Below, piece after piece: positions 16,156-25,342 of a DNA stretch of 64,000 nt. A program made the translations under genes and the position numbers. The stretch is from positions 32,114 through 96,113 of the forward strand of contig CAYXZD010000017.1 in the NCBI GenBank assembly GCA_964469565.1, in the 5' to 3' direction. The stretch is from GCA-2720975 sp964469565. GTDB lineage: Bacteria; Planctomycetota; UBA1135; GCA-002686595. The notes under the pieces were generated by a model that ran no database searches, was not told where the DNA came from, and saw nothing but the letters and a program-made list of their open reading frames with translations. The stretch's first letter is position 1. Every line of letters starts with the position of its first letter.

Positions 16156-19128
16156 TCACTCGAGTGTGCGGACCCGCATCCACCGTTCATAGGATTGCTC
16201 CCCCACGGTCAACACCACGCGGTACTCACCGGCACCTGTGCTCGCCACCGAACGCGACTGGGATCGCCGCCCTCCGCCGGCCCCCCTTCCGGACCAGAAC
16301 ACACGGTGAAACCCCGCTGCCCCTCCAGCTTCGGGAGAGCTCAAACGCTTGCCGCGCACATCGAAAACCTCCACTTTGACATCCTTGTCCTTGTGCTCGG
16401 TCGCCAATCGGTAGTCAATGGCTACGCCATTCGCGGGGTTGGTCCCCGCCCAGTGGCCGTCACCGCTCCAGGCGAAGTTCCCCTTGGAAGGCAGCCGCAC
16501 GGAATCCTGTACTTCGAAGAGGTGCACGTCCGCTTCCAGGTTTTCCGGGGTCAGCTGGCGGTAGAGGCTCACGTCGAGAATCCAAAAGCCCCGACCGTGG
16601 GTTCCAGCGACGATCTCACCGTCACGCGGGTGCACAACGAGGTCATAGACTGCCAGCGTGGGAAGGCCTTGACCGAGGGGCTGCCAGTGATCCCCTCCAT
16701 CAAGGGTGTAGAATCCACCCAGTTCAGTACCCAAATACAGCAATCCAGGCAGCTTCGGGTCCTCACGGATCACGTTGACCGGGGCCTGGTGCAGACCATC
16801 AACGATGAGTTCCCAGCTCGCTCCTCCATTCCTCGTGCGATAGACGAAGGGGCGAAAATCATCCTCGCGATACCCTGTAAAGACGGCCCAGGCTAGGTCC
16901 TGATCATGAGCGGAGAATTCCACCCGGTTGACCCACCATCCCGTTGGAACTCCGGGGAATCGACCTGCGAGGTTTGTAAACGTCAAGCACCCATCTTCAC
17001 TCAGTTGTACCAACCCATCATCGGTGCCGACGAGAACCCGAAGGGGATCGAAAGGCGACTCAGCGATCGTAGTGATCGTGCAATGGGGCACATTTCCTTT
17101 GAGCTTCTCCGGGTCCTGAGTTGTCAGATCCTCACTACGGATCGGCCACTCATCACCGCGGTTGAATGACTTGAAGAGCCGGTTCCCACCAAAGTAGATG
17201 ATCTCAGGGTTGTGGTGAGACACAACGATGGGCGAGTTCCAGTTGAAGCGATAGCGCTCCTGTTCCTGCTCTCCATCCTCACCCGAAGCCCGTTTGGGGG
17301 CACGTGGCCGTATGCTCTTGGACGACCCTGATTTCAAATCGCGGCGATACACCATGCCAAACTGCGATTCGCCATAGATCGTCGCCGGGTCACGCGGGTC
17401 GGGTACTGCGTAAAAGCCATCGCCGCCGCCCACCGAATACCACTCATGCTGTTCAATACCCCCACGCCGTGCAGAGCGTGAGGGGCCGCCCCACGTCCCG
17501 TTATCTTGTGTGCCCCCATACACGTTGTAGGGTTCGGCCATATCCACACCCACCGCGTAAAACTGTGCAAGAGGGAGGTTTTCGTAGTGGTACCAGGTTT
17601 TCCCCCTGTCATAACTCTGGTGCAGCCCGCCATCATTCCCAAGCAATAACCGCTGGGAATCCTTCGGGTCCACCACAAGGGCGTGATGGTCAACGTGAAC
17701 ACTGCGCGCGATATTGCCCGACCACGTGGCTCCCCCATCCTCCGAACGCGTCAGGGGAACCCCGAGCAGGTAAACCTGCTCGACATCATTGGGGTCCACG
17801 CGGATCTGACCATAGTAATAAGGCGGTGAGCCACCCGCGCTCTTCTCGTTGCGTTTCTCAAACGTCGCACCCCCATCCGTCGAGCGCCAAATCTCCCCAC
17901 CCACCGTCTTAAAACGCTTGGCGTTCGGCTTGGCACGCATCAGATCCGACAGCTTGACCTCCAACTCCTTGCGCTCACCGTCTCGCTCGAAGATCACCGT
18001 CACCGCCACCTCGCCTTCGGCGGCCAGCGCGGGCTCCGCAGCCATCCCAAACACCTCTGCTGCCGCCCAGACATTATCGAGTGCAACATCCCCGAGCTGC
18101 AGGAGGACATCACCCTTCTCCAGTCCCGCCTGGGCAGCACCGCCCCCGGCCTGGACCTTGCGAACCTCCAAGCGCCCACCACGGAAAGTGGTCTCCAGTG
18201 ACACCGGTTCCTCCTGGGGAACCTCTACCTCGTTCAGATTCGCCAAGGTCACGTAGAGGGTGCCGGGTGCCGCACCATGCAGGCTTAGGCCGATGCGCCC
18301 AATCTCCCCGGTGGGTAAGCCGCCCTCTAAGCGGTGCCAGTGATCACCACCATCTTCAGACTTGTAAATCGCTGACCCAGGCCCGGAACCATCAAAGTCC
18401 CACGCGCGCCTGCGCCGTTCATAGGTGGCTGCGTAAAGCGTCTCGGGATGCCCGGGATCGATCACAAGATCCACCGCCCCAACATCCTCGCCCGGCTGTA
18501 ATACATGCTCCCAGTGTTGGCCCCCATCGAGGGTGCGATAGACGCCCCGCTCGGGATTCGGAGAGTAGAGGTTTCCCAGCACAGCCACATAGACGCGATC
18601 GGAGTCGCCGGGGTCCACGACAATCCGCCCGATGTGTTGGCTCTTCGGCAACCCCATGTTGTGCCAGGACTCGCCCCCATCGGTCGTCTTGTAAATGCCA
18701 TCGCCCCAATAGGAGGATCGTTGATTGTTGGCTTCGCCAGTCCCTACCCAGATGACTTCCTCGTTCTTTGGGTCGAGAGCCACATCCCCAATCGAAATCG
18801 TGCCCTCTTCTTGGAAGATACAGCGCCAAGTCACACCGTTGTTCTCGGTGTACCACAGACCGCCGGAGGCTGAAGCGACCCAAATGGAGGACGGCTTGCC
18901 GGCCGCAATTTCAATGTCCACCACTCGGCCACCAAACACCGCGGGGCCAAGCTCACGCCAACGACCCTCAGGGAACGCAGCCTGCTCCCCTACCGCTTCA
19001 TCCTCTGCCCTCGCCGTCTCGTTAGCCAATCCAGGCCCGCCGGCTGCAAGCGCCCAATTCAGTTGTCCAGCTTGGAGTACGAAGGCGATAATCAGGCCGA
19101 GGCGAACGGCGGTTTCGTTGGGGTGCAT
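16156..19128 (-). CDS. Secreted BNR/sortilin-type beta-propeller protein with embedded PDZ domain
   Basis: A secreted protein of about 990 residues built from BNR/Asp-box repeats of the VPS10/xyloglucanase-like propeller type: ENNGVTW, TTDGGESWHN, TLDGGQHWEHV, SEDGGDHWHRLEG, STDGGATFEKR, SEDGGATWSG and TRNGGASWELI. I start it at ATG 19128, which gives a signal peptide (LGLIIAFVLQAGQLNWALA); the longer frame would run into the divergent gene. A PDZ-like domain interrupts the propeller at about residues 310-400 (GGRLEVRKVQAGGGAAQAGL, EKGDVLLQLGD). The C-terminus is an Ig/FlgD-like domain (GEYRVVLTVGEQSYERWMRV). No catalytic residues are obvious. Possible roles are polysaccharide or protein binding; function is unknown. 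Confidence 0.85.
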   Translation of the reverse strand: MHPNETAVRLGLIIAFVLQAGQLNWALAAGGPGLANETARAEDEAVGEQAAFPEGRWRELGPAVFGGRVVDIEIAAGKPSSIWVASASGGLWYTENNGVTWRCIFQEEGTISIGDVALDPKNEEVIWVGTGEANNQRSSYWGDGIYKTTDGGESWHNMGLPKSQHIGRIVVDPGDSDRVYVAVLGNLYSPNPERGVYRTLDGGQHWEHVLQPGEDVGAVDLVIDPGHPETLYAATYERRRRAWDFDGSGPGSAIYKSEDGGDHWHRLEGGLPTGEIGRIGLSLHGAAPGTLYVTLANLNEVEVPQEEPVSLETTFRGGRLEVRKVQAGGGAAQAGLEKGDVLLQLGDVALDNVWAAAEVFGMAAEPALAAEGEVAVTVIFERDGERKELEVKLSDLMRAKPNAKRFKTVGGEIWRSTDGGATFEKRNEKSAGGSPPYYYGQIRVDPNDVEQVYLLGVPLTRSEDGGATWSGNIARSVHVDHHALVVDPKDSQRLLLGNDGGLHQSYDRGKTWYHYENLPLAQFYAVGVDMAEPYNVYGGTQDNGTWGGPSRSARRGGIEQHEWYSVGGGDGFYAVPDPRDPATIYGESQFGMVYRRDLKSGSSKSIRPRAPKRASGEDGEQEQERYRFNWNSPIVVSHHNPEIIYFGGNRLFKSFNRGDEWPIRSEDLTTQDPEKLKGNVPHCTITTIAESPFDPLRVLVGTDDGLVQLSEDGCLTFTNLAGRFPGVPTGWWVNRVEFSAHDQDLAWAVFTGYREDDFRPFVYRTRNGGASWELIVDGLHQAPVNVIREDPKLPGLLYLGTELGGFYTLDGGDHWQPLGQGLPTLAVYDLVVHPRDGEIVAGTHGRGFWILDVSLYRQLTPENLEADVHLFEVQDSVRLPSKGNFAWSGDGHWAGTNPANGVAIDYRLATEHKDKDVKVEVFDVRGKRLSSPEAGGAAGFHRVFWSGRGAGGGRRSQSRSVASTGAGEYRVVLTVGEQSYERWMRVRTLE

Positions 19129-19333
19129 GGGTGCAGAGGCAGTGGGCAGTGGGTCGGTACACCCTCCAACGAGGGCAGCCCCATCATTGCACACTCCTAG
19201 CAATCCCACCCGCATGAGTCCATGCAATATATTTGTAGGCCGTGTACCGCCTGAGGCTCCCACGCCCACCTTGAGGCCATCCCCACGTCCCCGGCACACT
19301 AGCCGCCCGCCCAATCCCTCCCTCAACACCCTC
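19129..19333. promoter_or_regulatory. Divergent intergenic region between BNR protein and DUF4212 gene
   Basis: A 205 bp gap between two divergently transcribed starts (19128 minus, 19334 plus), so promoters for both should lie here. I could not recognise a convincing -35/-10 pair on either strand. The minus-strand BNR frame stays open across it (to 19341), which is why its start had to be chosen from the signal peptide. Confidence 0.35.
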
Positions 19334-19603
19334 ATGGACAATCCGCCCCCCAGCCACGATGCCTATTGGCGTGCCAATCTTCGCATCCTCGGTCTGCTCC
19401 TCTCGCTTTGGTTCACCCTGTCGTTCGGCCTAGGCATCCTGCTCGCCGAGCCCCTCAATCAATTCCGCATTCCGGGTACCGGTTTCAAAGTGGGCTTTTG
19501 GTTTTCCCAACAGGGCTCCATCTATGGATTCGTCGCCATCATTTTTTACTACGTGCGTCGCATGAACCGCCTCGATCACGAGCACGGCGTGCAGGAGGAC
19601 TGA
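19334..19603 (+). CDS. DUF4212 small subunit of sodium/solute symporter
   Basis: An 89-residue membrane protein of the DUF4212 family, the small companion of a group of Na+/solute symporters. Two hydrophobic helices are clear: ILGLLLSLWFTLSFGLGIL and GFWFSQQGSIYGFVAIIFYY, followed by the conserved VRRMNRLDHEHGV cytoplasmic tail. The start ATG 19334 gives MDNPPPSHDAYWRANLRIL, the usual N-terminus with the conserved YWRANLR. It lies 9 bp before the large symporter subunit and is certainly co-transcribed with it. Confidence 0.93.
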   Translation: MDNPPPSHDAYWRANLRILGLLLSLWFTLSFGLGILLAEPLNQFRIPGTGFKVGFWFSQQGSIYGFVAIIFYYVRRMNRLDHEHGVQED

Positions 19604-19612
19604 AGGCACACC

Positions 19613-21385
19613 ATGGATGTCACCTCTTGGACGTACACCATCGTCGCCGCCTCGTTCACCCTCTACATCGGCATCGCCATTTGGGCCAAGGCGCGCACCA
19701 CCAAAGACTTCTATGTTGCAGGTACGGGTGTATCCCCGCTTGTCAACGGCATGGCCACCGCAGCGGACTGGATGAGCGCAGCGTCGTTCCTTGGCATGGC
19801 GGGGATCCTGTCTTTCGCCGGTTATGACGGCTCTGTCTACTTGATGGGTTGGACAGGCGGTTACGTACTCTTGGCCCTTCTGCTCGCTCCCTACCTGCGC
19901 AAGTTCGGAAAGTTCACAGTGCCGGACTTCATTGGAGACCGGTACTACTCGCAATCAGCCCGCATTGTGGCCGTGTTCTGCGCAATCTTCGTCTCCTTTA
20001 CCTACGTGGCCGGTCAAATGCGGGGCGTGGGCATAGTCTTCAGTCGATTCCTTGAGGTGCCCGTCACCACGGGCGTCTTGATCGGCATGGCCATCGTCTT
20101 CTTTTACGCGGTCCTCGGCGGGATGAAGGGCATCACCTACACCCAGGTGGCGCAGTACTGTGTATTGATCTTTGCCTATCTAGTGCCAGCCATCTTCATC
20201 TCCATCATGATTACGGGGAATCCCATTCCCCAAATCGGATTCGGTGGCATGGAGTTGGCGAGCGGAGAGTGGCTGCTGGACAAACTGGACGGCCTTCACC
20301 AGGAACTGGGGTTTGCCGCCTACACAGAAGGCTCGAAAGCTATTCTCGATGTGTTTTGCATCACTGCCGCCTTGATGGTCGGCACAGCAGGCCTACCCCA
20401 TGTGATCATTCGGTTTTACACCGTTCCCAAGGTGCGCGATGCCCGAGTATCCGTGGGCTGGGCCCTCGCCTTCATCGCCATCCTTTACACCACTGCTCCC
20501 GCAGTGGCTGTGTTCGCCCGCACGAACCTCATCCAGGCCGTCGAGGGACAAGCCTACGCGGCCCGGCCCGGATCGGCAGGCTCTCTACCCGAGTGGTTCA
20601 AGACCTGGGAAGACACCGACCTCATCGCCTGGCGCGACAAAAACGAAGACGGCCGGGTACAGTATCGTGCGGGGGCTCCCTTCGTAGGCAAACCCAAGTT
20701 TGGAGCAGGTCGGGGATCCAGCGGCGAGCGACTCGTCGCCAACCCTGCCACCGATAACGACAACGAACTGTATGTGGACCGTGACATCATGGTCCTCGCC
20801 AACCCCGAAATCGCCTCGTTGCCTGCCTGGGTCATCGGTCTCGTGGCCGCGGGTGGCTTGGCCGCCGCCCTCTCAACCGCCGCGGGCCTGCTCCTCGTCG
20901 TGTCTTCCGCGATCAGCCACGATCTGCTCAAGCGCGCGCTGCGCCCCTCTATCTCTGAAAAAGGTGAGCTCCTCGCCGCTAGGGTCAGCGCTGCGGTGGC
21001 CGTCGTGATCGCAGGCATCCTCGGCATCTACCCCCCCGACTATGTAGCTGCCGTTGTGGCCTTTGCATTTGGCTTGGCCGCCTCATCGTTCTTCCCAGCG
21101 ATCATCATGGGCATCTTCTCCAGACGCATGAATCGCCAGGGTGCTGTGGCTGGCATGATTTGCGGCATCGCCTTCACGGCGAGCTACATCATTTACTTCA
21201 AGTTTATCGATTCAGAACCGGGTTCCCAGGAGCGATGGCTCTGGGGCATCTCTCCAGAGGGCATAGGCGCCGTGGGCATGGTCGTCAACTTCGCTGTCGC
21301 CCTGACACTCTCACGCTTCACACCCGAACCGCCCGACGAAGTGCAGCGCATGGTGGAGTCCATCCGCATCCCCAAGAAGTCGTAG
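19613..21385 (+). CDS. Sodium:solute symporter large subunit (acetate/ActP-like, DUF4212-associated)
   Basis: A 590-residue member of the solute:sodium symporter family, in the branch that pairs with DUF4212 and resembles cation/acetate permeases. Signature stretches include FYVAGTGVSPLVNGMATAAD, WMSAASFLGMAGILSFAGYDG, KFTVPDFIGDRYYS and the helix-loop GGLAAALSTAAGLLLVVSSA. Between helices, about residues 310-395, is a hydrophilic insert with an EF-hand-like loop DKNEDGRVQYRAG, then ELYVDRDIMVLANPEIASLP. GAAGG at 19602-19606 is a good ribosome site for ATG 19613. The substrate is probably a short carboxylate, by family; this is not determined from sequence. Confidence 0.93.
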   Translation: MDVTSWTYTIVAASFTLYIGIAIWAKARTTKDFYVAGTGVSPLVNGMATAADWMSAASFLGMAGILSFAGYDGSVYLMGWTGGYVLLALLLAPYLRKFGKFTVPDFIGDRYYSQSARIVAVFCAIFVSFTYVAGQMRGVGIVFSRFLEVPVTTGVLIGMAIVFFYAVLGGMKGITYTQVAQYCVLIFAYLVPAIFISIMITGNPIPQIGFGGMELASGEWLLDKLDGLHQELGFAAYTEGSKAILDVFCITAALMVGTAGLPHVIIRFYTVPKVRDARVSVGWALAFIAILYTTAPAVAVFARTNLIQAVEGQAYAARPGSAGSLPEWFKTWEDTDLIAWRDKNEDGRVQYRAGAPFVGKPKFGAGRGSSGERLVANPATDNDNELYVDRDIMVLANPEIASLPAWVIGLVAAGGLAAALSTAAGLLLVVSSAISHDLLKRALRPSISEKGELLAARVSAAVAVVIAGILGIYPPDYVAAVVAFAFGLAASSFFPAIIMGIFSRRMNRQGAVAGMICGIAFTASYIIYFKFIDSEPGSQERWLWGISPEGIGAVGMVVNFAVALTLSRFTPEPPDEVQRMVESIRIPKKS

Positions 21386-21472
21386 TCCACCGGGCACCGG
21401 GAGTACACTTCCGATCTTCGCATCGAAGCACATCCCTTGACGGGAGCGCCCAGTACCGCCACCCTCCTAACC

Positions 21473-21988
21473 ATGTCCGCCGCCAAGACCCACCGCAAGC
21501 TGCATCGCATCGGGGCCCTCATCGCCCTGCTGCCTGCGCTGGTTCTGTTCCCCACCGGCGTGCTACTGCAACTCAAAAAAGAGGTTTCATGGATCCAGCC
21601 AGCCACTGTCCAAGGCAGCCAGAGTGGGCTGAATATCGATTGGGACACAATCCTAGAAACCGTCAAAGGAGTCGAAGAAGCTCAAGTTCACTCGTGGGAT
21701 GACATCGATCGCTTGGACGTACGCCCCGGCAAGGGCATGCTCAAGGTTCGTTGTAACAACCGCCACGAGGTTCAAATCGACGCCAACACCGGCACCGTAT
21801 TGCAGTCCACCTACCGCCGTTCGGATCTGATCGAACAATTGCACGATGGGTCCTGGTTCCATGAGAACGTAAAGCTCTTCCTGTGGCTCCCAGCCGGAGT
21901 TGTGCTTTGCGGCCTTTGGATCACGGGGGTGTACCTCTGGATTCTGCCGTATCTCATCCGCCGGCGTCGCAAAGTGGCCCAGACCTGA
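21473..21988 (+). CDS. PepSY-type membrane protein
   Basis: A 171-residue protein with an N-terminal basic segment (MSAAKTHRKLHRIG), a first membrane helix, an extracytoplasmic domain of about 95 residues with a PepSY-like pattern (VKGVEEAQVHSWDDIDRLDVRP, EVQIDANTGTVLQSTYRRSDLIEQLH) and a C-terminal membrane helix (WLPAGVVLCGLWITGVYLW) ending in a basic tail. This is the single-domain form of the PepSY-associated TM family. ATG 21473 is preferred to the TTG at 21437 because the family begins with a HRKLHRI motif. Its role is unknown; redox- or iron-linked membrane functions are common for relatives. Confidence 0.8.
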   Translation: MSAAKTHRKLHRIGALIALLPALVLFPTGVLLQLKKEVSWIQPATVQGSQSGLNIDWDTILETVKGVEEAQVHSWDDIDRLDVRPGKGMLKVRCNNRHEVQIDANTGTVLQSTYRRSDLIEQLHDGSWFHENVKLFLWLPAGVVLCGLWITGVYLWILPYLIRRRRKVAQT

Positions 21989-21992
21989 ATCC

Positions 21993-22562
21993 ATGAGCTT
22001 TCGCCGTGTCCTAGTCTATCTCGGATCCAAACCAGGTGGACACCCAGACTACCTGCAGGCGGCCAGCGACTTAGGGCGCCAACTCGCCCAAGACGGCTGT
22101 GAGGTCGTTTATGGTGGAGCCAAGGTCGGCACAATGGGTGCATTGGCTGACGCCACCCTTGCTGCGGGTGGACGGATCACCGGCATTATTCCCCAGGGGC
22201 TCGTTGATATGGAAGTGGCCCACGAAGGCCTCACTGAGCGCTTGATCGTGCAGAGCATGCATGAGCGCAAGATGCGCATGATCGAACTGAGTGACGCCAT
22301 CATCACGCTGCCGGGTGGTTATGGCTCCCACGACGAGTTGTTTGAAGCATTGGCCTGGTCCCAATTGGGTATCCACTCACTGCCAGTGGGACTCCTCAAT
22401 GTACGCGGGTACTACGATGGTCTGCTCGCTCACCTTGAACATTCCGTCGAGGAGGGATTCCTCGCACCTGCCCATCTCGCCCTCCTGGTCAGCGATCCCT
22501 GTCCGTCACGGCTGTTGCAGCTGGTTCGCGACCTCCACACCGCAGGTGTTCGGAGAGCCTAG
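21993..22562 (+). CDS. LOG-family protein (putative nucleoside-monophosphate phosphoribohydrolase)
   Basis: A 189-residue Rossmann-type protein of the LOG/YvdD family, which cleave the ribose-5-phosphate from adenosine or cytokinin monophosphates. The family blocks are VLVYLGSKPGGHPDY, VVYGGAKVGTMGALADATLAAGG, IIPQGLVD, HERKMRMIELSDAIITLPGG and the motif PGGYGSHDELFEALAW with the catalytic glutamate. The start ATG 21993 lies 4 bp after the PepSY gene stop. It converges on the minus-strand gene ending at 22578. Confidence 0.9.
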   Translation: MSFRRVLVYLGSKPGGHPDYLQAASDLGRQLAQDGCEVVYGGAKVGTMGALADATLAAGGRITGIIPQGLVDMEVAHEGLTERLIVQSMHERKMRMIELSDAIITLPGGYGSHDELFEALAWSQLGIHSLPVGLLNVRGYYDGLLAHLEHSVEEGFLAPAHLALLVSDPCPSRLLQLVRDLHTAGVRRA

Positions 22563-22577
22563 CCTGCTCTGGAGCCT

Positions 22578-23783
22578 CTACTTGGCGTGCTTCGCTTGCG
22601 CGTGCACCCCAATCTGACGCTCTCCTTCCCGGAGAAAATCTGCCGGAGTCAGCACTTGCCCCTCGGGCACCGTCATGCGGACAAACCGCTTGTCCGTGTT
22701 TGTGCATAGTTGCTTGAAGGCCGCATAGTCAGCTTGGGGCAAACGGTCGACCAAGAAGACGATGCGAATATCCGTGCGAGTCAACTCGGTCTGAAGCAAT
22801 TCGCCCCAGCCGTCCACGTCCGATGAATCAATCCAGCGGACCACTGAGGCACCCAGGTCAGCAGCCCAGTCTGCACTCGTCGGCTTCAGGGTCTGAGGGC
22901 CTAGAATCAGCACACCTTCATTCGCCAGCACATGGGTGCTGTCCGATCGACCTGCGGGAGAGTCCTCTGACTCTTGCTGGCTCACATCCGCCCCGCCTTT
23001 CTTGGCGCGCATCTGGGCAGCCACGGTCTCAAGGCGCTCAAGGAGTTCATTGGCCTTGCTGCTATCTGCAGGATCATCCAGCCGCATGTGACGGTCGACG
23101 TAGACCCGGTGACGGGTGGTCTGGTCTTTGAGCCACAAGAATAGATCGCGCTGGTCGCTATCCCCGCGCAAATCACAATGGGCGAGAGCCGTGAGGAGTG
23201 AAGACTGTGCCTCGGCCAACAGAAACAGCAGGTCCGGCGAGGGGACTGGAGCCAACAGCCCCTCATCAGCAAGCTCGATGCACAACTCTGCAGCTCGCGC
23301 CACCACCTCGTAACACAAAGCTACCTCCTCTAGGAATCGATCCTTGGGCAGCGGTCTCGGAGAATCGAGCATCCATGCATAACAATCCTCGAGTGGCTCT
23401 CGCCTCGTTCGCAGCAGGTTCTCCTCAATGACTAACGCCTGTGAATCGTCATCAGAAGCCGCAGAGGAACTGCGCTTCAGAGCCATGCGGCAAGCATCAG
23501 CCTTCCACCGGGCACGTTCGACGATCATCTCAAGTGACACAGCACCCACCCCACTCAGGGGCGTCGCATCGGCCCCCTCGGCATCCCGACGCCGGGGCTG
23601 GGGTGTCAAAGTGCGCTGTGCCAATCCAGTGCCGACGCCCGCTTGACACAGCTCACCGTTGAGCACATCACGCAACCGGCTCAGTGCCGCGTGAACTTCG
23701 TCTCGCTCGCGACCCACCTCAAGCAAGGTGTTGAATAGCAAGTGAAGGTCGCTGGAAAAACTATCGGGCTGTTGGGGGTCCAC
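22578..23783 (-). CDS. Conserved-looking protein of unknown function, C-terminal Rossmann-like (DUF2325-like) domain
   Basis: A roughly 401-residue cytoplasmic protein that I do not recognise. The frame is open up to 23912, but the first 43 codons are proline- and arginine-rich; GTG 23783 (MDPQQPDSFSSDLHLLFNTL) looks a better start than GTG 23912. The N-terminal two thirds are helical (LEEVALCYEVVARAAELCIELADEG), with a charged, low-complexity segment around residue 285. The last 110 residues alternate strands and helices: GVLILGPQTLKPTSADWAADL, ASVVRWIDSSD, DIRIVFLVDRLPQADYAAFKQL, KRFVRMTVPEG. This resembles DUF2325-type Rossmann folds. No signal peptide, no membrane segment. Function unknown. 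Confidence 0.65.
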   Translation of the reverse strand: MDPQQPDSFSSDLHLLFNTLLEVGRERDEVHAALSRLRDVLNGELCQAGVGTGLAQRTLTPQPRRRDAEGADATPLSGVGAVSLEMIVERARWKADACRMALKRSSSAASDDDSQALVIEENLLRTRREPLEDCYAWMLDSPRPLPKDRFLEEVALCYEVVARAAELCIELADEGLLAPVPSPDLLFLLAEAQSSLLTALAHCDLRGDSDQRDLFLWLKDQTTRHRVYVDRHMRLDDPADSSKANELLERLETVAAQMRAKKGGADVSQQESEDSPAGRSDSTHVLANEGVLILGPQTLKPTSADWAADLGASVVRWIDSSDVDGWGELLQTELTRTDIRIVFLVDRLPQADYAAFKQLCTNTDKRFVRMTVPEGQVLTPADFLREGERQIGVHAQAKHAK

Positions 23784-24362
23784 GGGAGTGCGGGGGGCTC
23801 GGATGGAGTGCGGTGGTAGGGAAGACCCGTCTGGAGGTTCCCTCTGTCGGGGGCGAAAGTGTAGCAGGGGACCCCCCAGGCCGAACCCGTAGTGGATGGC
23901 TCCGATCCGCACTGAGGGCGCCCGGTCACCGCGAACCAGCGCAGTTGACAGTGCAATTGGCTGAATTCACGGGCTTTGATTCCAATTCCCGAAGCGATCC
24001 TCCGTGCCCGCAAGCGAGCCGCTTACCGACGAGAATGGACTGTTTGGATCCCCTGCCTTTCCCCACACAAGCCTAGCGCCCGCATTGTATTCGCAGCGCC
24101 GCTCCCGAGGCTGTCGATCCCGCAGGTAGCGTCCACTCGCCGGTGACCCGCTGACTCGCGTACGGATAAACGGCGGCGACTTCATATTCCCGCCCTCCTG
24201 ACTGGGCAAACCACGGGGCACCCGTTGCCTCTTCGCTCTAGGCTGAGTGATCGATTGATTCGTGAACCTGACTCACCCATCAATCTCTGCGCTATAGGAT
24301 TGTGTCCGGCATTCCACCGCACCCGAATGAAGAGACTAGGGCCCCACCTGACCTGAATAGAA
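23784..24362. other. Non-coding stretch between divergent genes
   Basis: About 580 bases between the unknown minus-strand gene and birA. Short frames exist on both strands (for example minus 24221-23967) but none shows family resemblance, plausible codon structure or a supporting start. Promoters for the divergent genes probably lie here. I see no clear repeat, hairpin terminator or RNA gene. Confidence 0.4.
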
Positions 24363-25118
24363 ATGACTACGACTCCAGGCCGGCGCCATGCCTTCGGGTT
24401 GACGGACTCCACGAACGAACGCGCCTTCGCCGCTATCGCCGCCGGGAACGCCAAGCACGGTGATTGGTTTGTAGCGGAGGAGCAAACAGCAGGCCGCGGC
24501 CGTCGCGGACGCCGGTGGCACAGCCCGAGCGGCGCAGGTCTCTACATCAGCCTCGTTTACAAGCCCAACCAACCGCTCCCCGCCGCCGGTCCCTCCATGG
24601 CTGCTGGCCTCGGTGTGCTGGACTGCGTTCATGCACTCGGTCTCAACCAATGCTATTTGAAGTGGCCCAATGATCTGCTCATCGAAGAGGCCAAGCTCGC
24701 GGGCATTCTCGTTGAAACGCGAGGCTGGGACCCACACCACCCCGCATATGTCATCGGCGTAGGCCTCAATCTTACGCCCGGTCTGTGGCCTCGCGAACTG
24801 CATGACGAGCGGGCGGTCACCTCTCTGGGTGGGCTTGGGGTCGACCAGGCAGCGGACGAAGTCGAAGCCACGCTTCTCCGGCACCTCTGGACTCGTCTGA
24901 CCCAGGCCAGTGCGGGGCAAGAACGGGATCTTTGCCGGGATTACCTCCAAGGCCTAAGGATTCATGGCCGCCCCGTCCGGGCGCTCGCTGCGGGCTCCAC
25001 CTTCGAAGGCCAGGTCACTGACCTTCAGTTGAGTACGGGAGTGACCCTCACCGCACCCGATGGGTCCAGTTCCGAGATTGCCCTTGAATTCTTAGAGCAG
25101 CTCGAGCCCATCTGCTGA
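24363..25118 (+). CDS. birA: Biotin--[acetyl-CoA-carboxylase] ligase (no HTH, group I)
   Basis: Biotin protein ligase that adenylates biotin and transfers it to the carrier domain of acetyl-CoA carboxylase and similar enzymes. The 251 residues hold the catalytic domain and a small C-terminal SH3-like domain. Key motifs are LTDSTNERA, the biotinyl-AMP loop QTAGRGRRGRRW, GLYISLVYKP, and YLKWPNDLL with the catalytic lysine. KLAGILVETRG and YVIGVGLNL follow. The DNA-binding N-terminal domain of E. coli BirA is absent, so it should not be a repressor. It starts a plus-strand run of housekeeping genes. Confidence 0.95.
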   Translation: MTTTPGRRHAFGLTDSTNERAFAAIAAGNAKHGDWFVAEEQTAGRGRRGRRWHSPSGAGLYISLVYKPNQPLPAAGPSMAAGLGVLDCVHALGLNQCYLKWPNDLLIEEAKLAGILVETRGWDPHHPAYVIGVGLNLTPGLWPRELHDERAVTSLGGLGVDQAADEVEATLLRHLWTRLTQASAGQERDLCRDYLQGLRIHGRPVRALAAGSTFEGQVTDLQLSTGVTLTAPDGSSSEIALEFLEQLEPIC

Positions 25119-25342
25119 GTCCCCCTCCCGGTCCTGTGGTCAGAGCGCCTGCGGATCACTAGAATGGTCGAGCCCAAATCCGGTTCAGACTAAGGAACGT
25201 TGAGGTGCGGGTGGATCAACGCTCCTCCACGCCTGCCAGCCCCATTAGACCGTTTTCGCACCCCATCATCGGCCTCTAGTACCCCTGAAGCCACCCGGGC
25301 CCCAAATATCCACTCCGGTTTCCCCCACTCCCATTCCACCCC

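Noticed and set aside
19129..19341. Long N-terminal extension of the BNR protein to 19341
   Set aside because: It would overlap the divergent DUF4212 start and place the signal peptide internally; ATG 19128 gives a normal signal peptide.
22823..23131. Open frames antisense to the unknown 22578-23783 gene
   Set aside because: Composition reflects the antisense of a GC-rich gene; no start context or homology.
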